This document shows, piece by piece, positions 33,829 to 45,125 of a stretch of 64,000 nucleotides of DNA; positions within the stretch are counted from its first letter, which is position 1; every line of letters begins with the position of its first letter. Under the pieces are notes generated by a model. The model did not search any database, was not told where the DNA came from, and worked only from the letters and a program-made list of their open reading frames with translations. This stretch comes from Pleurodeles waltl. Taxonomy: Eukaryota; Chordata; Amphibia; Caudata; Salamandridae. The stretch is from contig NC_090440.1 of assembly GCF_031143425.1 (NCBI RefSeq), forward strand, positions 1,269,559,123-1,269,623,122, in the 5' to 3' direction. The position numbers and the translations under genes were made by a program.

Positions 33829-36586
33829 TTGTACTATGACTTTGGACAACTTGATTCTTTTGTTTTGCCTGAAGGTGTGGCTCTCATACAATATGTCGAT
33901 GATATTTTGTTGGCAGCTGATATCCCTGAGCAATGTGAAAAGTGCACTTTGTCCTTACTTTCTTTTCTTGCTTCACACCATCATAAAGTGTCACGAAAGA
34001 AATTGCAATATTGTAGACCAAAGGTAACCTATTTAGGTCACCTTTTGTCTAAGGAGGGCCGTGCACTTACATCAGATTGTATTCAAGCAATTTTAGACAC
34101 ACCAGTACCCTCTACTCAGAAAGATGTTTGTGCATTCCTTGGTCTTACTTCTTTTTGTAGGCAATGGATATTAGGGTTTTCACACATTGTCAAACCTTTT
34201 CTAGCACTTTTGACTAAAGATACTCCAATGCCCCTCCCATGGACAGATGAATGTGAGACTGCTTTCGGGCAGCTACGACAAGCCCTTTGTTCAGCACCAG
34301 TGTTAGGTACTCCAGATTACACGAAGCCTTTTGCACTTTACGTACATGAGAAAGATGGATGTGCATTATCAGTTTTAGTACAGACACATGGCGATAAGCA
34401 GCATCCCTGTGCATATTTTTCAGCAGTACTTGATCCTGTCGCTCGAGCGTTGCCTGGGTGTTTTCGTTCAGTTGCGGCAACAGCTGTGTCAATACGTCAG
34501 AGTGAAGGGATAGTTTTGTTACAGAAGCTGTTGGTGTTAGTACCCCATGCAGCTGATGCTCTTTTAAATCAAACAAAGACACAACATGTAACTAGCGCTT
34601 GCCTGACAGGATGTGAATTGACATTGTTGGCTCCTCACATTACACTGAAGAGATGTGCAACACTAAATCCAGCCACTTTGTTGCCATATCCAGTGACTCG
34701 GCCTCAGTCACAAGAAACACATGATTGTATATTCCTTATCGAAGAACAGACAAAGGGTTGTATTGATTTGCAAGATATGCCCCTTCCAGATGTAGACGGG
34801 GAATTGTGGGTTGATGGGTCTTGTTTGAAGTTGCCAGACGGTACGACCTCAGCTGCAAATGCAATCACCACTATACACACGGTAGTGGAAACACCTCGTA
34901 TTCCACAGAAGTCAGCTCAAGCAGCTGAACTAATAGCTTTGACACGAGCATGTGAGCTTAGTACTGACTTATGTGTGAACATTTATACAGACAGCCGCTA
35001 TGCTTTTGGAGTGGCTCATGATTCTGGTTTGCTTTGGAAGGAGAGAGGCTTTCTCACATCCCACGGGGTGGAGATAATGCACGGAGAATTAGTGCATAAC
35101 CTCTTGACTGCATTGACATATCCAAAGAAAATAGCTATTGTGAAATGTAGTGCACACAAGAGAGTGACTGATAAGATAGGGCAACTTAATGCCCTTGCGG
35201 ACCGCATAGCACGTGAGACTGCGATGCAGCGAAGTACTACTTCTATGTATGTAGTGAAGTCACAAGCTGAACGTTGGCATAATGCTAGACAAGACGTATT
35301 AGATACACAGAAATCTGCTTCTGTGAAAGAACGTGAGCAATGGTCTGAAGAAGGAGAATTGGATGATGAGGTCTGTTGGCGGAATAAGCAGATGGATAAA
35401 TGGAAATTGCCTATAGTTTTTGTACAACCTATGGTTCAGATGGCACATGGGCTGGTACATGTTGGAGCTTCAACAATAACGAAGTTGGTTACTCAAGTTT
35501 GGGAGCATCCAGAAATCTCCAGTACAGCTAAGAGAGTAGTACAGTCTTGTTGGATGTGTTTACAATACAATCCTGGAAAAGGGACACGAACTCATGCGGT
35601 AGGGTTTGCTACACCAACTGCACCTTTCGAAGTTCTACAAATTGATTATATTCAGCTTGAACGCTGCAACAATTTAAAGTATGTCTTGGAGGTGGTATGT
35701 GCCTTCAGTAAATGGATAGAGGAGTACCCCACAAAGGATAATACTGCCATTACCACAGCGAAGGTGCTTTTGAAAGAATATTTCCAGAGGTTTGGTGTTT
35801 GCAGACTTTTATGGAATGATAACGGACCTCATTTTGTTGGGGAAGCTATTAAGTATGTCCTGAAAGGATTAGGGATCAAACAGAAGTTCCATGCAGTTTT
35901 CCACCCACAATCAGCAGGGTTGGTGGAAAGGTATAGTGCTACTTTGAAGCTGAAGTTAGCAAAGATACAGGCTTCCACATCTTTAACTTGGCCGGATGTA
36001 TTACCGTTGGCATTATTGTCTATTAGGTCAGTGCCACACTCTCGAATAGGCCTTACCCCACACGAAATAGTGTTTGGAAGGCCAATTAACATTTGGGGTG
36101 TTCCTAAGCCAAATTCTGTATATGATGTACCTTGTGTCCTGATGAATGATTATTTGGCACAGTTAACCGACAATTTGGTTTTTAATTCATCAACAGGTTT
36201 GAGAAGCATTTCCTGACAGATCTACAGGTAAAGGCCATGAACTCCGACCTGGTGACCAGGTGATGATTAAGTCCTTTGAAAGATCAAGCAGCTTGGACCC
36301 AAGGTGGCGTGGCCCAGCGCAGGTGCTCCTTGTGTCAAGGACAGCAGTTCGAGTGACGAACCGAAAGAATTGGGTCCATAGTACTCACTGCAAGAGAGTG
36401 CTACCTACCTTGGTGGAACCTGCTGTGCTGACCGATCATCAAGAGATCTTGACTACGGAGAAAGGCCGTGCTATATCACCTGACGAATCTGCGGAGTTCT
36501 TCCCGGACCATATGATTTCTGGAGTGTTGCGATATAATTTGAGACTGAGGAAAGAATCTAAAAAAAATCTGGAAAAAACTGGTTGA
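33829..36586 (+). pseudogene. ERV pol remnant: RT palm, RNase H and integrase
   Basis: Polymerase polyprotein missing protease and the N-terminal half of RT. A 795-codon frame (33829-36216) is uninterrupted. YVDD is at residues 22-25, with the connection domain after it. RNase H keeps its four acidic residues (Asp329 in VDGS, Glu367 in AAEL, Asp388 in YTDSR, Asp458 in LADR). Integrase has the HHCC zinc site (His540, His544, Cys574, Cys577) and the DDE triad (Asp606, Asp664, Glu700). A frameshift near 36200-36250 separates the integrase C-terminal domain (36260-36586, GPAQVLLVS...WVHSTHC). The open frame cannot yield a working polymerase because the RT fingers are deleted. Confidence 0.9.
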
Positions 36587-36792
36587 GCTACCGCCCTGGG
36601 TTAGTGAAACGGAGAGCCAATGTTGCAAGGGGGGGTCAGCCATGCATTAGAGTAGTGACACCCGTCTTGGCCCGTGGTGAAGAAATCAGCGGCTGCCCAG
36701 GGATAAGAGCTCCAACGATTGTTTTTAATTAATTTCTGGAAGGGTCGATTATCACTGTTGCTAAAAGGAATAACAAAGTGATCATTAGTACT

Positions 36793-37707
36793 ATGGAGTT
36801 TGTTGTTGTTTTGGTGGTTATAGCAATAATCACCCGGTTTGTTGAAAAGAAGGCTCCTGCTGGTGAGTTTCATGTTGCCACTACTCAAGTACCAGAGGAT
36901 CACTATTACTTTACGCTTCCCTATCATGAGCAGAAGCACCGTCAATCGTACTTCGATAATACTTTCATTCAGATGTTGCATCATACTCATAATGCTACAA
37001 ATACTACTAACTTTTGGGTATGTGATACCTGCGCATCAAAAGAAAGGAGGAACATCTTTCATTCCTCCTCCTTTTTCACACAATGGTTCTTGTCAAGCTT
37101 GGTACACATTTTTGTTTGCATCTGGAAAACGTACAGAGGGCGGACTTCTTTTTTGCCTTAAAGTAAGCTACCAAGACAAAGATGGGTATCCCCAAGCCAA
37201 AGGAACTAAATGGGAATGGGAAGAGTATCAACCGGACAATGTTTCAATACCATAGGTCTTCACAAATATAAGAGACTCTGACAAGAAAGAACAATTTGTG
37301 ATTTCTGTTACAAAAAACGAAAGCAGATTTATGTATACGTAGCATTGGGCGAATTTCAGTGGGGATAATCGATTGTACCTTGATTTTAATTATTGAGGGT
37401 CTAAATAATAGTAGTTTTACAGCTTCCCATAATACATATTTTGTTTGTGGTAACTATGGATATTACCAACTACCTGTTGGGTGGTCAGGTGTGTGTAATG
37501 ATTGCAATATTTTTCACATGCTGTATCTGTATTCAGTGTGGTCCAATGTTCTGCTCCATGTGTATTACTGCTTGTATGTCTACTAAAAGAAATACTACAG
37601 AAATAAAAGCACAACACATGTTAGATAAGGAAATAGCTGAAATGATGAGCATAAATATACAAGATGAATATTTAGATTATCCCAGAAAGACGAATGTCTT
37701 CAGCTAA
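36793..37707 (+). pseudogene. ERV env remnant, internally deleted and frameshifted
   Basis: Starts at ATG 36793 with a hydrophobic signal-like segment (residues ~3-14) and has Asn-X-Thr glycosylation sites before NFWVC. A frameshift near 37030 leads to a second frame ending at 37255. After stop-filled sequence comes a surface-protein-like piece (YFVCGNYGYYQLPVGW, ~37437-37485), then a hydrophobic, Cys-rich membrane segment and a short cytoplasmic tail (about 37490-37707). Most of the surface unit's C-terminus and the ectodomain of the transmembrane subunit, including any fusion peptide, are missing. Confidence 0.75.
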
Positions 37708-38085
37708 TGCTGAAAGGGTCGTCTGTTGAAGTTTAGTAGCAATTAGATTAAGCATTAGCAGAAGACATCTTTTATTTAGCAACTATTGTGAAAATTTTGC
37801 GGAATCCATTTTGTATTCATGACAGCCATTTTCTCTGCCACATGCTGCCATGTGCTCGCCATGTACTCTGTCCTACCTTCCTGTTAACTACTCTTGAAAA
37901 TCTGTCTAGTGACAAGTTATATTTAGCATCTCCCACTTTCACACATGCCCAGTAAGGTCTGCAGCTGTTAGTCCTTGAAAACTGTTAGCCCCTCCTACCT
38001 GTGGACCGTGCATTTCCATATGACCTTATATGTATAGAAGTCTTGCTTCTATAATTGTACCACCTCCTTTTAGCCCCTGCGTGGG

Positions 38086-38093
38086 TATAAAAG
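38086..38093 (+). promoter_or_regulatory. LTR TATA box
   Basis: TATAAAAG in the 3' LTR, located about 90 bp upstream of the AATAAA signal. The 5' LTR has TGTAAAAG at the matching place (31884), so the promoter that would drive the provirus is probably weakened. Confidence 0.7.
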
Positions 38094-38186
38094 GACCATG
38101 CTCTCTCAGTTCAGTGTGCTACTTCAAACATTACTGAAGGGTGCTATTTGAACTGTAGTACCACCTCATGAGGTTTAATAAACTTT

Positions 38187-38376
38187 GGGGGTTATTCTAA
38201 CTTTGGAGGAGGTGTTAATCCGTCCCAAAAGTGACGGAAAAGTGACGGATTTACCACCAGCCGTATTACGAGTCCATTATATCCTATGGAACTCGTAATA
38301 CGGCTGGTGGTATATCCGTCACTTTACCGTCACTTTTGGGACGGATTAACACTCCTCCAAAGTTAGAATAACCCCC
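38187..38376. mobile_element. Palindromic MITE, 190 bp, inside the 3' LTR
   Basis: GGGGGTTATTCTAACTTTGG and its inverted form at the ends; near-perfect palindrome around TTATATCCTA. TTT is duplicated on both sides (38184-38186, 38377-38379). The empty site is visible in the 5' LTR as AATAAACTTTGTC (31975-31987), which proves both the boundaries and the TSD. It lies 4 bp after the poly(A) signal. Same family as 10730-10888. Confidence 0.97.
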
Positions 38377-38489
38377 TTTGTCTTTTATTTCAGTTTCTGT
38401 GCCAACTTCTTCCTATATGTTCTGAGGACTTTGTGCAGAGAAGGGTGAACCCCTTGCACTAGTAGGCCTTGCTGAGGCTTACTTCAACA

Positions 38490-39640
38490 GTGCACTATTC
38501 ATATCTTTGTGCATGTAATCCTTTCAGGATTTCCCCTGTGGTGGCAGGTGCCGTGATTTGTGCACAGGTATAGCCATAGATATTGGGCGACAATATAGTT
38601 CACAGAGTTTTAATATTTATGGTAGTCCAAGACAGGTGCATTTGTAAGGTTTAACCCGCCACCAATTCAGTAGCAGTTCCACCCGCCTGTTTGTTGAAAC
38701 CCCCCGCCCCCTTCATGAGATGATGGTGATCTACTGATGGGGTCCGCTGGCGACAAGAACAGAGCTGTCGCACAAGCTACACAACACTGTGGCGGCTAAC
38801 TCCTACCTCCTGCTTCCTGCTTTTGCCCGGTGCATTGAGCTTGCGCCTTATGTCAGGCACTTTATGAATGCCCCCCCTTCTGGTTTGGAGAGGGGACCTT
38901 GCCACTCTGCCACCCCGCAAGCCACACCTGCGATCAGGCCCCTTCCGCATTGGGTCCGCAGAGGGGGATGCAACCGTTTCGACCGGGGAACCAGGTCTCT
39001 GGCGGCTCGAATTGCGCTGGGAGTGGGCCCTGGTGAGTTTCTGGGGGCTTTGGTTTTGGCCTTGGCATCCCAGCCCAGTATGCTCAGCCTACGGCGGGAA
39101 TACGGCTGTCCTGTGACACCGCGATTTCGCAGCTCCTCCTCCGCAGATGTGACTCGAGCACAGACGGCCACTGTTAGTAGCCCCGCTTCCCTGGGGGAGA
39201 CCCCCTTAAGCTGAGTTAATTTGGGTCAAACACCAGAAGCCGCAGCCCCTCAACTATCCGGCGCTGCTCTGTGTTCCGTGCCGCGGTCAGTGCTCTGTCC
39301 CGGAACCGGAAACTCAGATCCGAACGCCGTCGTGAAATGCAGTAGGTGCAGTGTAAATGACAGTGAAAGGGTGCATACACCTTTTGACACAGGCTGCAAT
39401 GACAGTCCTGCAGAAGCCTTTGCATGGGCTCCCTATGGGTGGCAAAAGATATGCTGCAGCCCATAGGGATCCTCTGGAACCCCAATGCCCTGGGTACCTA
39501 GGTACCATATACTAGGGACTTATAAGGGGGCACCAGTATGCTATTTGTGGGTGAAATATGAGTATGCAACAACCATAATTTAAGGGATAGAGCATAATTT
39601 AAGGGGTCCTGATTAGCAGAAAGAGGCTACTTTCCTACAG
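38490..39640. other. No gene recognised; CpG-rich patch with an unassigned open frame
   Basis: 38789-39214 holds a 141-codon open frame on the plus strand with a Pro/Arg/Ala-rich, low-similarity product; both strands stay open, as expected for a GC-rich patch, and I do not call a gene. 39485-39620 contains 'ATATACTAGGGACTTATAA', whose reverse complement appears near 51775 in another repeat. Confidence 0.35.
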
Positions 39641-40215
39641 TGATGTCTGAAGTCCAGTATCTATACATTGGTGTTCTTGTTCTGGGAGGTGGGTGAAGCT
39701 TCTAGACAGTGTCTCTGAAGTGCAAGAAATGTGTTTCCTCCTCTGCCCTGTCTCCAAGCTGGCTGGTGTGACACTACAGGGCTGTTAAGCCTTTGTTTGT
39801 GGTCAGTACACAGCCTATTCAGGTGTAAGTGAGACTGTGTCCAGCTACTCCATCCCCTCCTGCATAGGATGACCCATTAAGTCACACCTAAGCTCCCATT
39901 GCGTGTGAGAGTCTAGGAGGAATATACAAAGCCCAATTGCCAACTACACCCAGACATGCGACCTGAGACAGGCTGCAGGCACCAAATGGCACCAATTGGC
40001 TGAGGCATGAAAATGCTAACTTTCTAAAAGTGGCATTTCCAGAACTGCAACTTAAATTTAAAAAAATAATGTTAGGATTTTAAAGTGTCATTCCTGAGAT
40101 GCCAAACATGAAAGGTTCAAGTCTTCCCTTTTAGAAGTTACACTTAGTGCAACTCCAGTCTTATCCTATGGGAGTGGCAGCCCTTGCAGGAGTAAAAGCC
40201 TAATAGCACATGTCC
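39641..40215 (-). repeat. Dispersed repeat, family F (minus orientation)
   Basis: Contains ACTTTCTAAAAGTGGCATTT (40019-40038), the reverse complement of the block at 43985-44005, and a CATTCAGGTGTAAGTG-like block (39818-39833) matching 44160-44180 in reverse. Non-coding. Confidence 0.5.
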
Positions 40216-41069
40216 TACCTCTTAGATACTCGAAACACAAAAATCATTTGTTTGAGTCATGTCCTCCCAAAGTAAAGACCCAAAACACATAAAGGTATGG
40301 TGGATTCTACAGCGCTATTTTTATAAGTGTTATGGTACAAATCACTGAAACCTAAAGTACCAAGATTCTGGTGTGGATAGGGGTAAGCCCAAGAGGAGAA
40401 GAAAGACCAATCATATCAGAAGAGGAAATGTCACTCACATAATGACATGTTGAAACCAGGAAAAATGATGGATTTAGAGTGGTTTTGTGACTGGGGTAAA
40501 AGTTTGACATTGTTCAGCATTCCCTCCATTTTCTGTTCTTTTTGCATTTGCCACCCTAAGTATGAAGGATATGCCCCTATGCAAGTCCCATGCTCGCTAT
40601 GCAACGGAATCAAACTAGTCTGGCTGGTCCCAGGATACTTGTTTCCAGTCTAGGGATGGCCTGGCCTGATAGTTTGTGCTGGACTGTTCCCATAGGGAGC
40701 AGGGTCAAAACGATTTCCAAATGGGGGGTCAAAACTGGAATGACAGGGTGAGGAAAAAAAGGATGGGTGTAGGCCCAGATCTGTGACTAGAGGTGAATGT
40801 TTGGCATTGTTCAGCATTCCGTCCATCATCTCTGCTATGGTACGGTGTTATGGTACAAATCACTTAAACCTAAAAATACCAAGGGCCTGATTTAGGAAAA
40901 GTGCACTTTCTTGGCACGCCTAAGCGCCCCCTACCACCACCATGTGTGCCACGTATTTAATATACAGCGCAGAATGGCACAGGGTACATCATAAGAGGCA
41001 AAATCATAACCATGTTCTGCCCTATAAAAGCTTCCATGGCCTGCAAACATCACAATACAAGGGACAGGA
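40216..41069. other. No gene recognised
   Basis: Two imperfect copies of 'TTATGGTACAAATCACT...AAACCTAAA' (40330 and 40850) and two of 'TGGCATTGTTCAGCATTCC' type (40505, 40802) show a partial internal duplication of about 300-520 bp. A MITE-like GGGCCTGATTTAGG end lies at 40884 but no partner end was found. Confidence 0.4.
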
Positions 41070-41740
41070 GTTAACATAGGACCTTCCTTCTGGCCCAACC
41101 ATTTAACCCCTTCTGTGCTGAGGATGTAACAGTGTCTCTATAAGAAGGGAAAATAGCAAAGAAGACAATAGGCATCCTGGGCAGGAGTTCCATTCTAAAT
41201 GAGATTTCTCCTACCAGGTCCCCCTTTAATGCGAAATCTACCATAGACATATGTAGCATGGACAATATCTTCCTGGTCAACTTAGAAGGAAAATTAATAG
41301 GCACAAAAACTTGTTTCAGAGAATCATTGTGCACCAGGTCAAGTGCCTTTGAGGTATCTAAACACCAAATGTTAAGAAAGGCTTGGAGGACAATCGCTAA
41401 GTCGATTATCTCACAAAAAGTGAGCATCTGAAGCTAATAGTCTAATTGGGATACATCCTATTTGGTTGGAGTTTACTATGTATGTTACCATACCAGCCAA
41501 TGTTGTTGATAGAATTTTATAATCAGCATTTGATGACTTTATGGGTCTATAAGATCCCCAAATCTTTGGGCTCTTCCTTGGCTTTTAAATGGTATCCATG
41601 TTACCCCCCATGAACAGCCGCACACGACAATGATCACCTGGTTTTCTATTTCCAAGAGTATCAGTTCTTCACCTGCTGATTTTTGTTTACGAGATATGTC
41701 TCCTGCATAAAATTAATTTGCTTTTAAACTGCTCAAGGAA
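41070..41740 (-). pseudogene. L1-type LINE reverse transcriptase fragment
   Basis: On the minus strand, degraded RT core: a RPIKSSNADYKILSTTLAG segment (about 41550-41490; compare the RPISLLN.D.KILAK.LA consensus of L1/Tx1 elements), then NQIGCIPIR, then CLDTSKALD (motif A, with the catalytic-type Asp after Leu) followed by INFPSKL and LPRMPI (remnant of the QGCPLSP motif B). Several stops and shifts; motif C is missing. A third LINE type for this window, unlike both the CR1/L2-like and the 21640-30850 elements. Confidence 0.65.
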
Positions 41741-43339
41741 GTTCATTATCAAATTTTGTTTCCTACTTTTTGGAAGCCCCTTCACATTTATAATCAATAT
41801 ATTCAGCTTGATCCCTTTAAATACCCAGGTGCATATTGATCAGTGTTCTGTACTGCCTTTGTACCATGCAGGGGGACACAAGAGTGACTCAAAACCTAAG
41901 AGAGATTTACTATAAATGGATGTATCAAGCCATGCAATGCCACCTTGTTTGGCCCTGAGTGACTTGAGAAATCTAGAGTAACGTAAGGCAGTGCAAATCA
42001 CTGTCTTGCATTGCTCTGAGGCAGGGAGGCATGCCATGGGTGGAGAGTGGGTGTTTCCACACAACCACCAATGGATTTGAACACATTCACAGATTTACCA
42101 ACATTTGAAGACCTAGGAATGCATCAGAATAGTACGCCTCCCCACTAGAGGCACACAAAGAAATATTTTTATTTTTCCTGCAGCACACTTAGAAAGAGGA
42201 AAAATCCTTTGTAAATTATTTTTGTGCAAGAAGGTGGCCCTTCCTGCTTATAAACAATCCCTCCTACAACAAAGGCGCTCTTGAATCATGGTGCAAGGGT
42301 GTCTGCTTTGGTTCTGGGCAGCCAAAGGTGTACCAGCACTAGGAAAGGGCAGGAATGCATTATATAATGGTAAATACAGCAGAATCCAGCCCTTCCAGGT
42401 CACACAGCACAACAATGTGGGTTGCTGCATAGTGTTGCATGATTTTTTGATAAACATACACCCCTGTCTTTTTCCCCATCTTTATTTCTTATCTTATAGT
42501 ACCCACTGTGGCTCTCACAGGCTCACCCATTCATCCAATTCATCATTCCCAGCTTTCCGTTCCTTTTCTGTCTACCACTCCATCCACTTCACCACCTATG
42601 TCTGTAGTGCCAGCCCAAGCTTCTGGGCTTCCTTGGCTTGGTGTCTCTTCCTTCAACCCTTGTAATGCTAGATATGTTTATGTTAACAAATGGTTAAGGT
42701 GTGGGTTATCCAGACCTTCACAACAAATTATTTTCTTATTGCTACTTTCATCTGATCACCTAACCAATCAAAGAGTAGGAGTAGCAGTATCCTTGCACCG
42801 ACTTTCAGTGGAGATTATGGAATAACTGCTACTTACCATACCCTCTCCATTGGTCCACCTAAGCCACTATAGTAATTCTGAAGTTCAACTGTGCCATGAA
42901 TCTTGACCTGATCATCATAATTTATTCATATTGTCTATATTTGCTCTATATCATCTATTTGAGCTCATTCTTCTGCTTCATTAAACTCTATTTGTAATGG
43001 TGTACCACTTGGCCTTAGTCCCAGTCACCTTGAGCTCTGGGACTTAGCTTCTCATTGTTTTTCCCTTTAGGCAGATTTGAAGAATACATTGAGAAAGCTC
43101 CTGAAGAAATTGCATGTAGGGACTTTGAAGAATCTTACTTCCCTACCCCTTTCCATGATAATTTGTCTTGAAAGCATGCAATCATCATCCTAAGAGGAAC
43201 ACCATTGTTTTTATGGAACTTCCATGGGGAATGTATCTCCTACTCTTTGAGGAATGCCTTTGAACCTCAGGCTTAACCTTAGGCCCTTTTAACCAAGCAC
43301 ATTGTTAAACCTGGCATTCTTGGCGTGGTCACCCTGTCT
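41741..43339. other. No gene recognised
   Basis: Unassigned sequence with short open frames on both strands (up to 125 codons, 42288-42665) lacking recognisable motifs. Confidence 0.4.
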
Positions 43340-45125
43340 TTTTTGCCTCTGCTTCCCATGATTTGACTGTGTGCTGGACTTTGTTTTTAATGTTGTTGGT
43401 ATTCTGGGCACTTTACCACTGCTGACTAGTGCTAATGTGCAAGTGCTCCCTGTGTAAATTGTATGTGTGATTGGCTTTTCCTGGATTGGCATATCTGACT
43501 AAAGTGCACTAGCAGTGCCTAGGGCATGTAAATCAAATGTGACTAGTGGGCCTGCAGAACTGCTGCCCACATGAGTAGCCCTGTAAACATGTCTCAGACC
43601 TGCCGCTGCAGTGTCTGTGTGTGTAGTTTTAAACTGCCAATTCAACTTGGCAAGTGCACCCACTTGCCAGACCCAAACCTTCAATTTTTATACTAGTAAG
43701 GCACCCCTAAGGTAAGCCCTACGTAGCCCCTTAGGCAGGGTGCAGTGTCTGCTAAGGGTGGGACATGTACTGATGTGTTTTACATGTCCTAAAAGTTAAA
43801 CACTGCCAAATGTATTTTTCACAGCTGTAAAGCCTATCCCTCTCATAGGATAACATGGAGTCTGCCTTTAAATATCCTTACAGTGAAGTTTCCCTTTGGG
43901 AGCAGATAGAGATGTGGAGTTTTGGGTCTTTCAAATCACAATTTAAAAATATATATTTTAGTGTAGTTGGTTTTTAGATTGTTTGAAAATGCCACTTTTA
44001 GAAAGTGAGTATTTTCTTGCTTAAACTATTCTGTAACACTCTGAGTCAGACTGGCAGTTGGGCTGTATGTGAATCCCCTCTAAACAGTGACACAAAGGAG
44101 GCTGGAGTGTAGCCTGCATATCCTAATGAGCCATCTGAGCTGGAGTGGAAGGAGGAGTGGTCACTTACACCTGAATGGGCTGTGCCTGTCTTCACACAAT
44201 GCAGTCTCCAACCCCCTGGCGACTCCTGTTCTGAAGTCTTAGGGCCATCAAAGGCTTCCTCTGCCATCACCTGGACTGTCTGCTGAGACTCCTGCACTGC
44301 CAAGTGGTGCCCTATCCATTCCCTGGGCCCTTGAGAGGTGAAGGTGGCAGAACAAGGACTGAAATCCACTTACAGAATAATATGTGGGGAAAATTTCAAC
44401 CCACCACCTTCAACACGGCTGAGATACGAAATGCCACCAGCTTTGCAACTAAAATCAGTGCTCTACCTGCATTGCGGCTGAGAAATCAATGCATTGCGGC
44501 TGGAGAAACGATGCAACACCCACTTGTTGCGGCTGATAATTATGAAAAAACCCAAGTAATGTACTTTTCCAACACCGTGCAGCTGGATTTCTCATGCATG
44601 ATCACTTGGCATCAAATATCAACACAAGCCTGCCGAGATCGGATGTGCGCTTTTGGTGCCGCATTGCTCTCTTGCAGTAGCGAAAAATGATGCCTTGCCT
44701 ACCTGTCCAGAGAAAAAACGACGCACGGCCTCACTTGCGAGTAAAGAATTGCTGACTTTTTCAATGCATGCTTGCCCTTGAGGCTTATTTTTTATGCAAA
44801 CCAGGTACTTTATGTAATCACCACGTTACCATTGTTTTCTATGGAGTAAGACTCTTTTTACTTTGAAAATTATTATCTTGACTGGTGTATGTTGGATTTT
44901 TGTCATTTTGATCTTGTTTGATTTCGATCAATATTGCCTATTCTTCTAAACTGGTGTGGTGTCCATTTTGTAGTGTTTTCACTGTATTACTGTGTGTGTT
45001 GGTACAAATACCTTACACGTTGCATTTGAGATGAGCCTGACTGCTTGTGCCAAGCTACCAAGGGGGTGTGCAGTGGTTGTCTTAGGAGTGTAACTTCTTT
45101 ACCCTGACCCCATTTCTAACATACA
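43340..45125 (+). repeat. Dispersed repeat, family F (plus orientation)
   Basis: Reference copy for the family in this window: GCACTAGCAGTGCCTAGGGC (43507), GTGGGCCTGCAG (43546), CCACTTTTAGAAAGTG (43992), GTGCCAAGCTACCAAGG (45049). Related pieces in reverse orientation are at 13200-13580 (and the two tandem copies), 16566-17830, 18880-18973 and 39641-40215. No RT, gag or transposase coding is visible. Confidence 0.5.

Larger units (their letters stand above)
31511..38489 (+). mobile_element. Endogenous retrovirus, defective provirus
   Basis: Starts TGTTGAAG and ends CTTCAACA, flanked by a direct GTGC (31507-31510 and 38490-38493). Order: 5' LTR, primer binding site, gag remnant, pol fragment, collapsed env, 3' LTR. 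A large internal deletion removes the end of gag, the protease and the N-terminal half of RT; another removes most of env. The integrase C-terminal 'GPAQVLLVSRTAVRV...WVHSTHCK' layout and the YVDD RT suggest a gamma/epsilon-type retrovirus. The LTRs differ at roughly twenty positions by eye in ~570 aligned bases, so the insertion is old but not ancient. Confidence 0.93.
37724..38489 (+). repeat. 3' LTR, interrupted by a MITE
   Basis: 766 bp including a 190-bp MITE (38187-38376) and its 3-bp duplication; without them 573 bp. TATA box TATAAAAG at 38086-38093, AATAAA at 38177-38182. Ends TTCAACA as expected for a retroviral terminus. A purine tract just upstream (AAAGGG near 37714) is the only candidate polypurine tract and is weak. 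Confidence 0.93.

Noticed and set aside
37708..37723. Polypurine tract before the 3' LTR
   Set aside because: Only a short AAAGGG lies near the expected place, not a clear purine run ending at the LTR, so it was mentioned but not annotated as a feature.
38789..39214. A 141-codon frame in a CpG-rich patch, considered as a host gene exon or CpG-island promoter
   Set aside because: All frames tend to stay open in GC-rich DNA; no start context, splice pattern or domain could be recognised.
40884..40900. GGGCCTGATTTAGG end of a possible further MITE
   Set aside because: No partner inverted end or direct duplication was found within a plausible distance.
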